Shown: in pieces, positions 1 through 7,039 of the stretch
How the letters are laid out: each line of letters opens with the position of its first letter
How positions within the stretch are numbered: the first letter of the stretch is position 1
Assembly: GCA_013329905.1 (NCBI GenBank)
Contig: DUJH01000047.1
Span: 12,608 to 23,372 of the forward strand
Length of the DNA: 10,765 nt
From: Candidatus Thalassarchaeaceae archaeon
Lineage (GTDB): Archaea; Thermoplasmatota; Poseidoniia; Poseidoniales; Thalassarchaeaceae
Direction: 5' to 3'
The notes under the pieces: model-generated
The model's database searches: none
What the model was told of the DNA's origin: nothing
Seen by the model: only the letters and a program-made list of their open reading frames with translations
Translations under genes and position numbers: made by a program

Positions 1-2281
1 AAGAAGGAACAGACCAGATTTCCGACCTGACACCGCGCCCAGTTAGTATCTCAGCCGCTTCTTGCACATGCGTGAGAATCGGCCCTGAGCCAAGCAAACG
101 AACCATCGGGCCGTCGCCGGCGCTGGCCTCACTCAACCGATAAGCGCCGCGAATCAAATCCGCATCAATCCCAGCCGGCTTTGCCGGCTGTTGCTCATTC
201 TGATTATACAGCATAACGTAATGGAAAACATCCTGCTCCTGCCCCCACATCTCATCGATGCCATGCTCGATGATTGTCGCCAATTCGTAAGCATAGGCCG
301 GATCCCAAGCGCGGCAGGAGGGAACGGTGCTGGCGTGAAGCAGCGAGTGACCGTCCTGATGCTGCAATCCCTCGCCATTGAGAGTGGTTCGACCAGCTGT
401 GGCACCCATCAAGAAGCCACGCGATCGCGCGTCAGCAGCCTGCCAAATCTGGTCGTTAACTCGCTGGAATCCAAACATCGAGTAGAACACATAGAATGGA
501 AGCGTAGGAGTTCCGGCGTGGGCGTATGAGGTTGCACTGGCTATCCAAGAAGCGATGGAGTTGGCCTCTGAAATTCCTTCCTCGAGAATTTGGCCGCTTG
601 TCGATTCCTTGTAATTCATCAGCATTTTGTGGTCAACAGGTGTGTATTTCTGACCGGAAGACGAGTAGATTCCGAACTCGCTGAACAACGGATCCATTCC
701 GAAAGTGCGCCCCTCATCAGGGATAATCGGCACCACTAACTCTCCAATTTCTGATTTCATCAAATTTCGTAGAAGGCGAACGAAGACCATGGTCGTGGAG
801 ACCTTCTGGCCTTCGGGCGTACCCTCATCGAAAGCGGAGTAAATCTCCTCACCTGGGAGGTTTTGCTCAATCGCTGGGGCTCTACGCTCAGGCAGGTAAC
901 CGCCGAGTTGAGCGCGTCGAGCATGCAGGTATGCTAGGGCTTCACTGTCCTCCTCAAATTGGTGGAATGGGTCGTCTTGGAGGTTATCATCAGGGACTGG
1001 GATGCCGAGGTCGTCACGGTATTGCGTGAGGTCCTCAAGACTCATTTTCTTCTTCTGGTGGGTAGTGTTCCTTCCTTCGAAGGAGTCGATGCCCCAGCCT
1101 TTGACGGTGTGTGCGAGTATGACGGCTGGCTTGTCGGATTGTTTTGCTGCGTGGTAGGCGGCCCATACCTTGATTGGATCGTGGCCGCCGCGGCGCAGTT
1201 GACCGATTTGAGCATCATTAAGGGATGCTCCGAGGGCATCTAGTTCGGGGTTGCCAGTGAAGAATTCTGTGCGAAATTCGGCTGGTTCGAGTATGCTCAT
1301 GCGCTGGAAGTCGCCATCAGTAATCGATTCGAAGCGAGCGAGGAGGGCTCCTGTTGCATCTTGGGCTAGGAGCCGATCCCAATTCGAATCCCACAGGACC
1401 TTGAAAACGTCCCAGCCGGCTCCGCGATAGAGTCCTTCAAGCTCTTGCACAATCTTTGCATTTCCACGAACGGGGCCATCGAGTCTTTGCAGATTACAAT
1501 TGACGATGGTGATTAGATTGTCGAGTTTCTCACGGCCGGCGACGGCTATCGATGCGATTGCTTCTGGCTCATCCATCTCGCCATCGCCTAGGAAGCTGAA
1601 GACTGTGGATTCGGAGGTGTCTGCAAGTCCACGGTTGTGCAGGTACTTCCAGAAGCGTGCGTGCATCACTGCAGAGAGTGGGCCGAGTCCCATCGAGACT
1701 GTTGGATACTCCCAGAACTCGGACATCAATCGAGGGTGTGGATAAGATGAGAGCCCGTCTACGAAGGCTTCCTGACGGAAGTTTGCCAATTGCTCTCTGG
1801 TAAGGCGCCCCTCGATGAATGCTCGAGCGTAAATACCCGGGCTACCATGACCTTGAATGTAGAGAGCGTCGCCGATTCCGTTGCTATCCTTGCCGCGGAA
1901 AACGTGATTGAATCCGACCTCGTAGAGGGTCGCCGACGAGGCGTAAGTCGAGATGTGTCCGCCGAGTCCGTCGGTACGGCGATTGGCATCAGATACGATG
2001 ACTGCGGAGTTCCAGAGGATCGAATTCAGGATTTCTCGCTCGGTATTTAGGTCGCCGGGGTAAGGGGGTTGCTGATCCCAAGAGATGGTATTGACGTAAG
2101 GCGTCTGAGCGACTGGAGCAATCTCGACATTGAGGTCGATTGACTCCGCCATCACCTCGTGAAGTAGCATACGAGCTCGCTCGATTCCATGAGCATCGAC
2201 GACCGAACGAAGAGCTTCCAACCACTCGTCTGTCTCCTCCGGGTCGAGGTCAGGAAGACGTTGCCTGTGATTGACCGACAT
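1..2281 (-). CDS. aceE: Pyruvate dehydrogenase E1, homodimeric AceE type (C-terminus beyond the left edge)
   Basis: Thiamine-diphosphate E1 of the pyruvate dehydrogenase complex; it decarboxylates pyruvate and acetylates the lipoyl group of E2. About 760 residues are visible, against roughly 887 in E. coli AceE, so some 120-130 C-terminal residues lie outside. Translation from the ATG at 2281 follows AceE throughout: GGHIS (H109), IQGHGSPG (H145), the TPP signature GDGEMDEPE at 232-240 with NCNLQRLDGP at 261-270, the mobile active-site loop THQKKKM with H408, and GRTTLNGEGLQHQDGHS near 630-646. No stop or frameshift was met. The start is set by AGGTGA five bases upstream of ATG; a GTG at 2290 is part of that site. 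It follows the acetyltransferase gene after 73 bases that hold two hairpins. AceE-type E1 is typical of proteobacteria and actinobacteria; most archaea use pyruvate:ferredoxin oxidoreductase or an alpha2beta2 E1, so transfer from bacteria is likely (inference). E2 and E3 genes are not visible. Confidence 0.95.
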   Translation of the reverse strand, partial: MSVNHRQRLPDLDPEETDEWLEALRSVVDAHGIERARMLLHEVMAESIDLNVEIAPVAQTPYVNTISWDQQPPYPGDLNTEREILNSILWNSAVIVSDANRRTDGLGGHISTYASSATLYEVGFNHVFRGKDSNGIGDALYIQGHGSPGIYARAFIEGRLTREQLANFRQEAFVDGLSSYPHPRLMSEFWEYPTVSMGLGPLSAVMHARFWKYLHNRGLADTSESTVFSFLGDGEMDEPEAIASIAVAGREKLDNLITIVNCNLQRLDGPVRGNAKIVQELEGLYRGAGWDVFKVLWDSNWDRLLAQDATGALLARFESITDGDFQRMSILEPAEFRTEFFTGNPELDALGASLNDAQIGQLRRGGHDPIKVWAAYHAAKQSDKPAVILAHTVKGWGIDSFEGRNTTHQKKKMSLEDLTQYRDDLGIPVPDDNLQDDPFHQFEEDSEALAYLHARRAQLGGYLPERRAPAIEQNLPGEEIYSAFDEGTPEGQKVSTTMVFVRLLRNLMKSEIGELVVPIIPDEGRTFGMDPLFSEFGIYSSSGQKYTPVDHKMLMNYKESTSGQILEEGISEANSIASWIASATSYAHAGTPTLPFYVFYSMFGFQRVNDQIWQAADARSRGFLMGATAGRTTLNGEGLQHQDGHSLLHASTVPSCRAWDPAYAYELATIIEHGIDEMWGQEQDVFHYVMLYNQNEQQPAKPAGIDADLIRGAYRLSEASAGDGPMVRLLGSGPILTHVQEAAEILTGRGVRSEIWSVPS

Positions 2282-2286
2282 CGCTG

Positions 2287-2312
2287 TCACCTGCCCTATG
2301 GGCAGGTCTGCC
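2287..2312 (-). promoter_or_regulatory. aceE leader hairpin overlapping the ribosome binding site
   Basis: On the minus strand the leader reads ACCTGCCC-ATA-GGGCAGGT, a perfect 8-bp stem with a 3-base loop (2289-2307). The ribosome binding site AGGTGA (2287-2292) has its first four bases inside the stem, and the aceE ATG follows five bases later. An extra GGCAG at 2308-2312, just 5' of the stem, could pair with the same TGCC in the left arm (GGCA-GACC-TGCC), giving an alternative fold that frees the binding site. The 19-bp palindrome could equally be a protein operator in DNA. The pairing is seen in the sequence; regulation is inference. Confidence 0.5.
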
Positions 2313-2348
2313 GAACTTACGGACTGTTTTGAATGGTCGCGTCTTCAA

Positions 2349-2367
2349 CGGCCCTCAAAGAGGGCCG
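2349..2367 (-). terminator. Hairpin over the acetyltransferase stop codon, possible terminator
   Basis: CGGCCCTC-AAA-GAGGGCCG is a perfect 8-bp inverted repeat with a 3-base loop. It contains the TGA stop (2355-2357) of the GNAT gene. No T-run follows on either strand (minus strand continues TTGAAGACGCG), so it is not a classical intrinsic terminator. It may instead slow RNA decay or attenuate read-through into aceE. Confidence 0.35.
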
Positions 2368-2912
2368 GTATCGGGACCGATTGAGATGAGATGACACTCG
2401 TGAGGAGTACGGACTCCGGCGACGGTTATCGCCGAGTCTCCCGAGACGCAGCGGCTGCCTCCCCATTGTCTCACAGTGCGCTCAACGGTTCGCTTTCCAG
2501 GCGCATTATTCGGGTCGACCTTGAGTTCGACAGCGACCGTCTCAAGGTCGCCAAGCCAGCGCAAGGAGGCTTCGATTGCACGACCTGCCACGCCCCTGCG
2601 CTGCTCAGAAGATCTGACCCAATATCCGAGATTCCACTCGGCCTCGGCCGAGCGAGTGATGCGGTCGAATCCAAGCAAGCCCAATACCGCTTCATCCCAC
2701 GGTCGAATCAATACCCAGTGATGCATCCGACCAACACGCCCAGTACGCTCGGTTTCATCGAGAAAATCGGCTATCTGTGGCTCGATTTCATGCTCAGGGA
2801 GAATCCACGGCATCGCCCTGCTAACCTCGGGCCAAGTCTCCTCGAAAGCCTCGAGCAGATCGAGGATGTAAGTGGTGTTCGCCGGGCGCATTACGAGCTC
2901 ATCGTCGACCAT
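2355..2912 (-). CDS. GNAT-family N-acetyltransferase, RimJ/RimL-like
   Basis: A 185-residue protein that probably transfers acetyl from acetyl-CoA to an amino group; the RimJ/RimL branch often acts on protein N-termini, but the substrate cannot be read here. Family signs: an early MRPAN segment, ETWPEVSRAMPW at about 25-36 (like the ES..l..WMPW region of RimJ/L), LGLLGFDRI at 77-85, LGYWVRSSEQ at 95-104, the acetyl-CoA loop RRGVAG at 105-110 (Q/R-x-x-G-x-G/A), and VDPNNAPGKRTVER at 132-145. The last motif resembles the usual VDP.N..S...ER but with GK where SxR is common. The start is uncertain. The ATG at 2912 gives the normal family length but has no clear ribosome binding site; in-frame ATGs at 2939 and 2966 and a TTG at 3077 would add arginine-rich residues not typical of the family. 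It lies between the SAP protein and aceE on the same strand. Confidence 0.8.
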   Translation of the reverse strand: MVDDELVMRPANTTYILDLLEAFEETWPEVSRAMPWILPEHEIEPQIADFLDETERTGRVGRMHHWVLIRPWDEAVLGLLGFDRITRSAEAEWNLGYWVRSSEQRRGVAGRAIEASLRWLGDLETVAVELKVDPNNAPGKRTVERTVRQWGGSRCVSGDSAITVAGVRTPHECHLISIGPDTGPL

Positions 2913-3006
2913 GATGGTCGTCGTCGCGCGCCGTTGCATATCGACTGCGCTGGCGCGCACCCGCATTACGACTGCGGCTAAACGAATCAACAGGATTCGA
3001 GCAATT

Positions 3007-4383
3007 TCAGGGCCGCAATTTGGCCTTCGCCGTCTGCACGTGTTTGTCATCGGGCTCGGCCTCGACAGCTGCAGCAATCATCCGGTCGACGGCCGAAGCC
3101 CGTCCAACTCTCTGCAACAACGCGCCGATTGGATAGAGCAATTTGGTTCGGTCACCCAAGTGGGGGCCAACCTCATCGAGAAGGACCATCACCTGTGCCA
3201 CATTTTTGCGCTTGGCCTCCTCCATCGCTTCCTTGATCTTCAGAGCGACTTCTCTATTCGGCCATTCTTCCTGTTGCGGCCACGGCCAAAATCCATTGTT
3301 CACAGGCATATCCAGAGCCTCGTTGGCCTGAGCGATGTGCGGCATGGTCGGAATTTTCGGTATTCGCGGAATTCGTGGTGGACTTGCTCCACCATCGAAG
3401 GCCGCATCCATTGGATCAACACGTTGGGCAACGGCCAGCGGTGGAGGCGGAGGCATGCCCGCTGGTGCAGCAGGAACCACAATGGGAGATTGCGAAGCAG
3501 GTTTTGGCATCGGTTCTGTCTCAGACTTCGGCTCAATCACCGGCTCGGCAACTTCCTCAATTTCCGGAGGGCCGGCGATAATTCTAGCAGCGAGTTCGGC
3601 CTTGGTTCCGGATGTTGAGAGGCCTTCTGCCTCGGCCATATCTACCAATTCGACCTTCTTCAACAAGAGTAATGATTTCTCGGTAATCTCTGTTGATTCG
3701 ACCTGCGTCTCGGCCGCCACCTCAGGTTCAGTTTCGGATTCCTCCTCGGCTTGCACCTCGGCAGTCTCGAGTGATTCCTCAACCGCCGGAGCGGGCTTCT
3801 CCGCTGCCGGCATTGTCTTGGAAAGAGAGCCATTTCGATCCGGAATCGCATCGGCGGCAACGACCTCGACGGTATCCGCTGACTCAGCAGTCGGTTGGAT
3901 GAGTTCAATCTGCTGAGATGGGACTTCTTCAAGCAGCTCAGGCTCACTCTCCGGCATCTCGAATTTGGTGACGAAGGCCGGAGCATCCGCTGCGGTGAGT
4001 TCGTAGTCTCCCTCATCTTCTTCGACCGAATCAGGAGGATCCACAGTCATCGCGAAAGTTGGGTCTCCACTGAGTTTGATTGCATCGTCCTTGCCGTATT
4101 GTTCGACATCGATTGTGACATCATCCATAGTGAAGGTACCCTTCGACCAATCGACGACCTCCTCTTCTTCATCTTCATCAAAATCGGCTAGCAATTCGTC
4201 GAAAAGGGAACTTGCTTCTGTGTCGTCGATAGAGGCTACTTGCTCGAATGCAGCCTTGCCTAATTGGTACATACATTGGGAGCACTGCATCGTACCCTCA
4301 GGATTCAATGTGTGGCACAAGGGACATTCAACAGTCGGTCCGACCGCCCCCTTCCGCCAGTTCTTGAACTTGTCAAATACCAT
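3007..4383 (-). CDS. Zinc-ribbon and SAP-domain protein of unknown function
   Basis: A 458-residue soluble protein with a clear modular layout but no recognised name. A Cys4 zinc ribbon sits near the N-terminus (C20, C23, C34, C37; CPLC...CSQC). Next comes a long acidic, low-complexity region (about 65-235), including DEDEEEEVVD at 69-78. A SAP-like helix-turn-helix (about 238-270: LLLLKKVELVDMAEAEGL, then GTKAELAARI) is a fold that usually binds nucleic acid. A proline-rich linker has PPPPP at 311-315 and an R-I-P/K-I-P run at 335-348. The C-terminal 80 residues are helical and could be a small alpha-solenoid or TPR-like unit. The start is the ATG at 4383 because GGTG lies five bases upstream; the GTG at 4437 is less likely. 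It is divergent from the helicase across a shared 140-base promoter region, so a nucleic-acid role is a reasonable guess, unproven. Confidence 0.8.
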   Translation of the reverse strand: MVFDKFKNWRKGAVGPTVECPLCHTLNPEGTMQCSQCMYQLGKAAFEQVASIDDTEASSLFDELLADFDEDEEEEVVDWSKGTFTMDDVTIDVEQYGKDDAIKLSGDPTFAMTVDPPDSVEEDEGDYELTAADAPAFVTKFEMPESEPELLEEVPSQQIELIQPTAESADTVEVVAADAIPDRNGSLSKTMPAAEKPAPAVEESLETAEVQAEEESETEPEVAAETQVESTEITEKSLLLLKKVELVDMAEAEGLSTSGTKAELAARIIAGPPEIEEVAEPVIEPKSETEPMPKPASQSPIVVPAAPAGMPPPPPLAVAQRVDPMDAAFDGGASPPRIPRIPKIPTMPHIAQANEALDMPVNNGFWPWPQQEEWPNREVALKIKEAMEEAKRKNVAQVMVLLDEVGPHLGDRTKLLYPIGALLQRVGRASAVDRMIAAAVEAEPDDKHVQTAKAKLRP

Positions 4384-4388
4384 GACCG

Positions 4389-4432
4389 CACCTTTACAGA
4401 CGAGGGCGTTCGGCCGTGTTCCGCGTATAACC
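4389..4432 (-). promoter_or_regulatory. Putative promoter and ribosome binding site of the SAP-domain gene
   Basis: On the minus strand GGTTATACGC (4423-4432) looks like an archaeal TATA element. A start about 25 bases downstream would leave a short leader of roughly 18 bases that carries the GGTG (4389-4392) before the ATG at 4383. Position and spacing fit; no start site is known. Confidence 0.35.
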
Positions 4433-4439
4433 CTCACCC

Positions 4440-4454
4440 GCCGTTGTAAACGGC
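4440..4454. promoter_or_regulatory. Perfect palindrome between divergent promoters
   Basis: GCCGTT-GTA-AACGGC is a perfect 6-bp inverted repeat with a 3-base centre, lying between the two TATA-like elements of the divergent SAP and helicase genes. The place and symmetry suit a dimeric regulator, but a single 15-base dyad can arise by chance. Confidence 0.3.
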
Positions 4455-4467
4455 TAACTTCAGACTC

Positions 4468-4475
4468 GATATTTT
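4468..4475 (+). promoter_or_regulatory. Putative TATA element for the helicase cluster
   Basis: GATATTTT is the most A/T-rich stretch on the plus strand of the divergent spacer. A start 25-30 bases downstream would fall near 4500, about 25 bases before the helicase GTG. No other good candidate is present ahead of the four-gene cluster. Confidence 0.3.
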
Positions 4476-4523
4476 CTCCAACTCGGCGAAGCGTGATGTA
4501 GCGCCGGCCGCCCAGGGTAGGGT

Positions 4524-6446
4524 GTGGACTCGGATGGAGGGCTTCCAGCGAGGTTCACTCGCAGCCAGGATCATCACGAAGCATACATGCGGCTGATTCA
4601 ATGGGAATTGGATGATGAATTAGACGCGACCGAGGAGCGTTTACGGAATTGGTCGCGGGCCAAACTCGCTGCCCACGGACTTGCGCTTTTCGACCTGAGG
4701 GGTCGCCCAGATGGCTGGTTATTCGGGCAGCGAATCGTCAAGCTGGAACTCGATGGGCGTGCCAATATGGGTTCGCATCGGTTTCGTCAGGGTGACATCG
4801 TGATGTTGAGTCGGGGTGATCCTGTTGGCGAGAAGCCCATCGAAGCGATTGTTTCTGACCGCTCGCGCAATCGAATTCGCATCGTTCTGCCTGAGTTGCC
4901 GAGCGGTCTTCGCAGCGGATTCTGGAGGATGGATCGCGCCGCGAATAAAGTCGCATTCGATAGGATGCGAGACGCCCTCAATTCACTCTTTGAAGAGGAA
5001 GGAGGGGCGCCCCTTCGAGACCTACTACTGGGAACTGTCCATGACCCTGTAGGTACCGCTGGGTTAAGGCCGGAACTCGGAGGTGCTAATCGACGTCCTG
5101 CGAGCCGGCCGGAAGATCTGAATGAGTCTCAAACAACTGCTTGTGAGGCTGCAGTAAATCAACGCTTGACGCTTATCCAGGGACCCCCGGGGACCGGTAA
5201 AACCCACACGGCGGTCCGCATCTTACAATCATGGGCTAGTCAAGAGGTCGGAACGATTCTCGCCGTCGCTGATTCGAATGTCGCGGTCGACAATCTGCTC
5301 GAGGGATTGCTCGGTCTTGGGGTTCGCGCAGTCAGGCTTGGCCAGCCAGTCAAGGTCCGCGAGTCATTGCGCGAGGCCACAGTCGATGCGCAGATGGAAG
5401 GACATCCGCTTCGTCGCGACCTCGAAGAGCATCTCGAACTCAATGAGAAATTAGCGCGGCGCATCTCTGGAATGAAAGGAAAAGAAAAGGGTTTGGCGCA
5501 CCGTGATTTGAATCGTGGCTGGAAGGAGGTGCGCCGGATCGAACGTCAGATGCGCGACGATATTCTCGAACGCGCACAAGTTCTCTGCTGCACCTGCATC
5601 GGCGTCGGCCACCGATTACTTGACGGACGCCGCTTTTCTCGAGTTCTCCTAGACGAAGCAACCCAAGCCACTGAGCCAGCGAGTCTTGTCCCCTTGGTCC
5701 GTGGCGCGCGGCAAATTGTCCTAGTCGGAGACCACCAACAATTACCACCTACAGTCATCAGTCGACGCGCTGAAAACGGCGGGCTGCGCCGCTCTCTCTT
5801 CGAGCGTCTCGTCGCCATGGGCATCGAACCGATTCTACTCAATACCCAGTACCGAATGCACCCGGCCATCTCTCTATTTCCCAACCAAACCTTCTACGAT
5901 GGCCACCTCATTGACGGCGTCCAAGCCGCTGAGCGTCCCAATCCGGCTGGACTTCTCTGGAATGATTGGGAGGTGCCGATCGCCTTCCTTCCAGTCAATG
6001 GCGGCGAACTCCTCTCACCCGACGGCGCTTCGAAGGAAAATCCAGCCGAGGCCGGCTGGGTCGCCCGCATCCTCGAAGGCCTTCTAGAAGCGGGCGATCT
6101 ACAACATTCAGACATCGGAATAATCACTCCCTACGCGGGTCAGGTCCGAGCCATCCGCGACGCTATTCCCGAGTGCAACGAAGCCGTCGAAGTACGTACT
6201 GTAGACGGTTACCAAGGCCGCGAAAAAGAGGTCATCATCTTCTCCTGCGTGCGCTCGAACTCCGACGGAAACGTTGGATTCCTCGCCGACCCGCGCCGCC
6301 TCAATGTAGCTCTCACTAGAGCGAGGCGCGGGCTCATTGTCATCGGTGACCCTGACACTCTGCGCAACGATGAGACTTGGGCTGCCTGGTTGGCACATAT
6401 CCGCAGTCGTAACCTTGAGGCGTGGCACATTCTCGGAATGGCCTGA
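4524..6446 (+). CDS. SF1 helicase, IGHMBP2/UPF1/Dna2-like
   Basis: A 640-residue ATP-dependent helicase, of the 5'-to-3' SF1B type by family. All motifs are intact: Walker A GPPGTGKT (220-227), motif II DEATQ (377-381), motif III GDHQQLPP (402-409), motif IV QYRMHP (442-447), motif V TVDGYQGRE (559-567) and motif VI VALTRAR (595-601). The N-terminal part, with EKPIEAIVSDRSRNRIRI near 105-120, matches the beta-barrel 1B domain, and the charged helical stretch between about 290 and 350 matches the stalk of this family. There is no R3H, zinc-finger or nuclease domain, so it resembles the stand-alone archaeal form rather than full-length IGHMBP2 or Dna2. The GTG at 4524 is the only start upstream of the ATG at 4585 (a stop lies at 4518) and keeps the N-terminal helix whole, though its ribosome binding site is poor. 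Whether it works on DNA or RNA cannot be read; its neighbours hint at translation. Confidence 0.93.
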   Translation: MDSDGGLPARFTRSQDHHEAYMRLIQWELDDELDATEERLRNWSRAKLAAHGLALFDLRGRPDGWLFGQRIVKLELDGRANMGSHRFRQGDIVMLSRGDPVGEKPIEAIVSDRSRNRIRIVLPELPSGLRSGFWRMDRAANKVAFDRMRDALNSLFEEEGGAPLRDLLLGTVHDPVGTAGLRPELGGANRRPASRPEDLNESQTTACEAAVNQRLTLIQGPPGTGKTHTAVRILQSWASQEVGTILAVADSNVAVDNLLEGLLGLGVRAVRLGQPVKVRESLREATVDAQMEGHPLRRDLEEHLELNEKLARRISGMKGKEKGLAHRDLNRGWKEVRRIERQMRDDILERAQVLCCTCIGVGHRLLDGRRFSRVLLDEATQATEPASLVPLVRGARQIVLVGDHQQLPPTVISRRAENGGLRRSLFERLVAMGIEPILLNTQYRMHPAISLFPNQTFYDGHLIDGVQAAERPNPAGLLWNDWEVPIAFLPVNGGELLSPDGASKENPAEAGWVARILEGLLEAGDLQHSDIGIITPYAGQVRAIRDAIPECNEAVEVRTVDGYQGREKEVIIFSCVRSNSDGNVGFLADPRRLNVALTRARRGLIVIGDPDTLRNDETWAAWLAHIRSRNLEAWHILGMA

Positions 6447-6454
6447 GGAAGCAC

Positions 6455-7030
6455 ATGGCTGACCACGACTCACCCATCTCACTGCAAAGCGGCGGAACCC
6501 TCGCAAAGCAGATATTGAGCGCTGAAGAAGGTGGCCACTGGCCTGTTCCTGAAGGCACTATTCTCGCATCTGGAGTTCGTAGAACCGCTGCACTGAGCGT
6601 TGATGTAGTTATCGTCACAACCATTCTGATGGTAGCAACTCGTTGGCAAATCATGAATGCTTGGAACCTCACACTCTGGGCTTCCTCATCCTTCCACTAC
6701 GCCCTCGCCATGGTCGCCATTCTCCTTGTTGGCCACTGGCTCTACTGGCGCTGGACTGGATTGTGGCTTTCACGCTCGCTAGGCCAGCGTATGTTCGGAC
6801 TAGCAGTGCTGGCCGAAGACGGCTCAGAGATGACTAGCAAGATGTGGGACCAGCGCGCTGCACGCAAGTTGGTCTTTCTGATTCCAATTTTCAACATCAT
6901 TCAGGGAATACGTGAACTTCTGCGGATCTCCCAGCGCCACACTCACCAATCCAATATCGATCTGCATGTCGGCTCGATTGTGGCGCACAAGGATTCCCTG
7001 CCGCCGGCGAACCGCAAGCATATCCGCTGA
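6455..7030 (+). CDS. RDD-family membrane protein
   Basis: A 191-residue protein with three likely membrane segments (about 44-62, 80-101 and 137-155) and a soluble N-terminal tail of about 40 residues. The RDD marks are present: GVRRTAALSVD (40-50), with arginines followed by aspartate at the head of the first segment; SLGQRMFGLAVL (108-119), close to the family's SLGkr.lGlrV; and a closing NIDLHVGSIV (167-176), like the common D...gT.VV end. The family's function is poorly known; some members are linked to transport or ion homeostasis. The ATG at 6455 is chosen because GAGGA lies six bases upstream and the helicase stop is only eight bases before; a GTG at 6422 would overlap the helicase. 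It is translated as part of the helicase-TsaC-aminopeptidase cluster. Confidence 0.8.
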   Translation: MADHDSPISLQSGGTLAKQILSAEEGGHWPVPEGTILASGVRRTAALSVDVVIVTTILMVATRWQIMNAWNLTLWASSSFHYALAMVAILLVGHWLYWRWTGLWLSRSLGQRMFGLAVLAEDGSEMTSKMWDQRAARKLVFLIPIFNIIQGIRELLRISQRHTHQSNIDLHVGSIVAHKDSLPPANRKHIR

Positions 7031-7039
7031 GTGAGGACA

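Noticed and set aside
2391..2981. 196-codon open frame on the plus strand
   Set aside because: It is antisense to the GNAT gene, shows no family pattern, and the minus-strand reading has clear acetyltransferase motifs.
2872..3618. 248-codon open frame on the plus strand
   Set aside because: It is antisense to the SAP-domain gene; low-complexity repeats on the minus strand leave the opposite frames open. Composition is rich in R, S and H with no domain.
3335..3916. 193-codon plus-strand frame rich in serine and alanine
   Set aside because: It is the mirror of the Glu/Pro-rich part of the SAP-domain protein, with no ribosome binding site and no recognised motif.
4384..4437. 18-residue extension of the SAP-domain protein from a GTG
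   Set aside because: The ATG at 4383 has GGTG at good spacing, and the extension runs through the TATA-like element.
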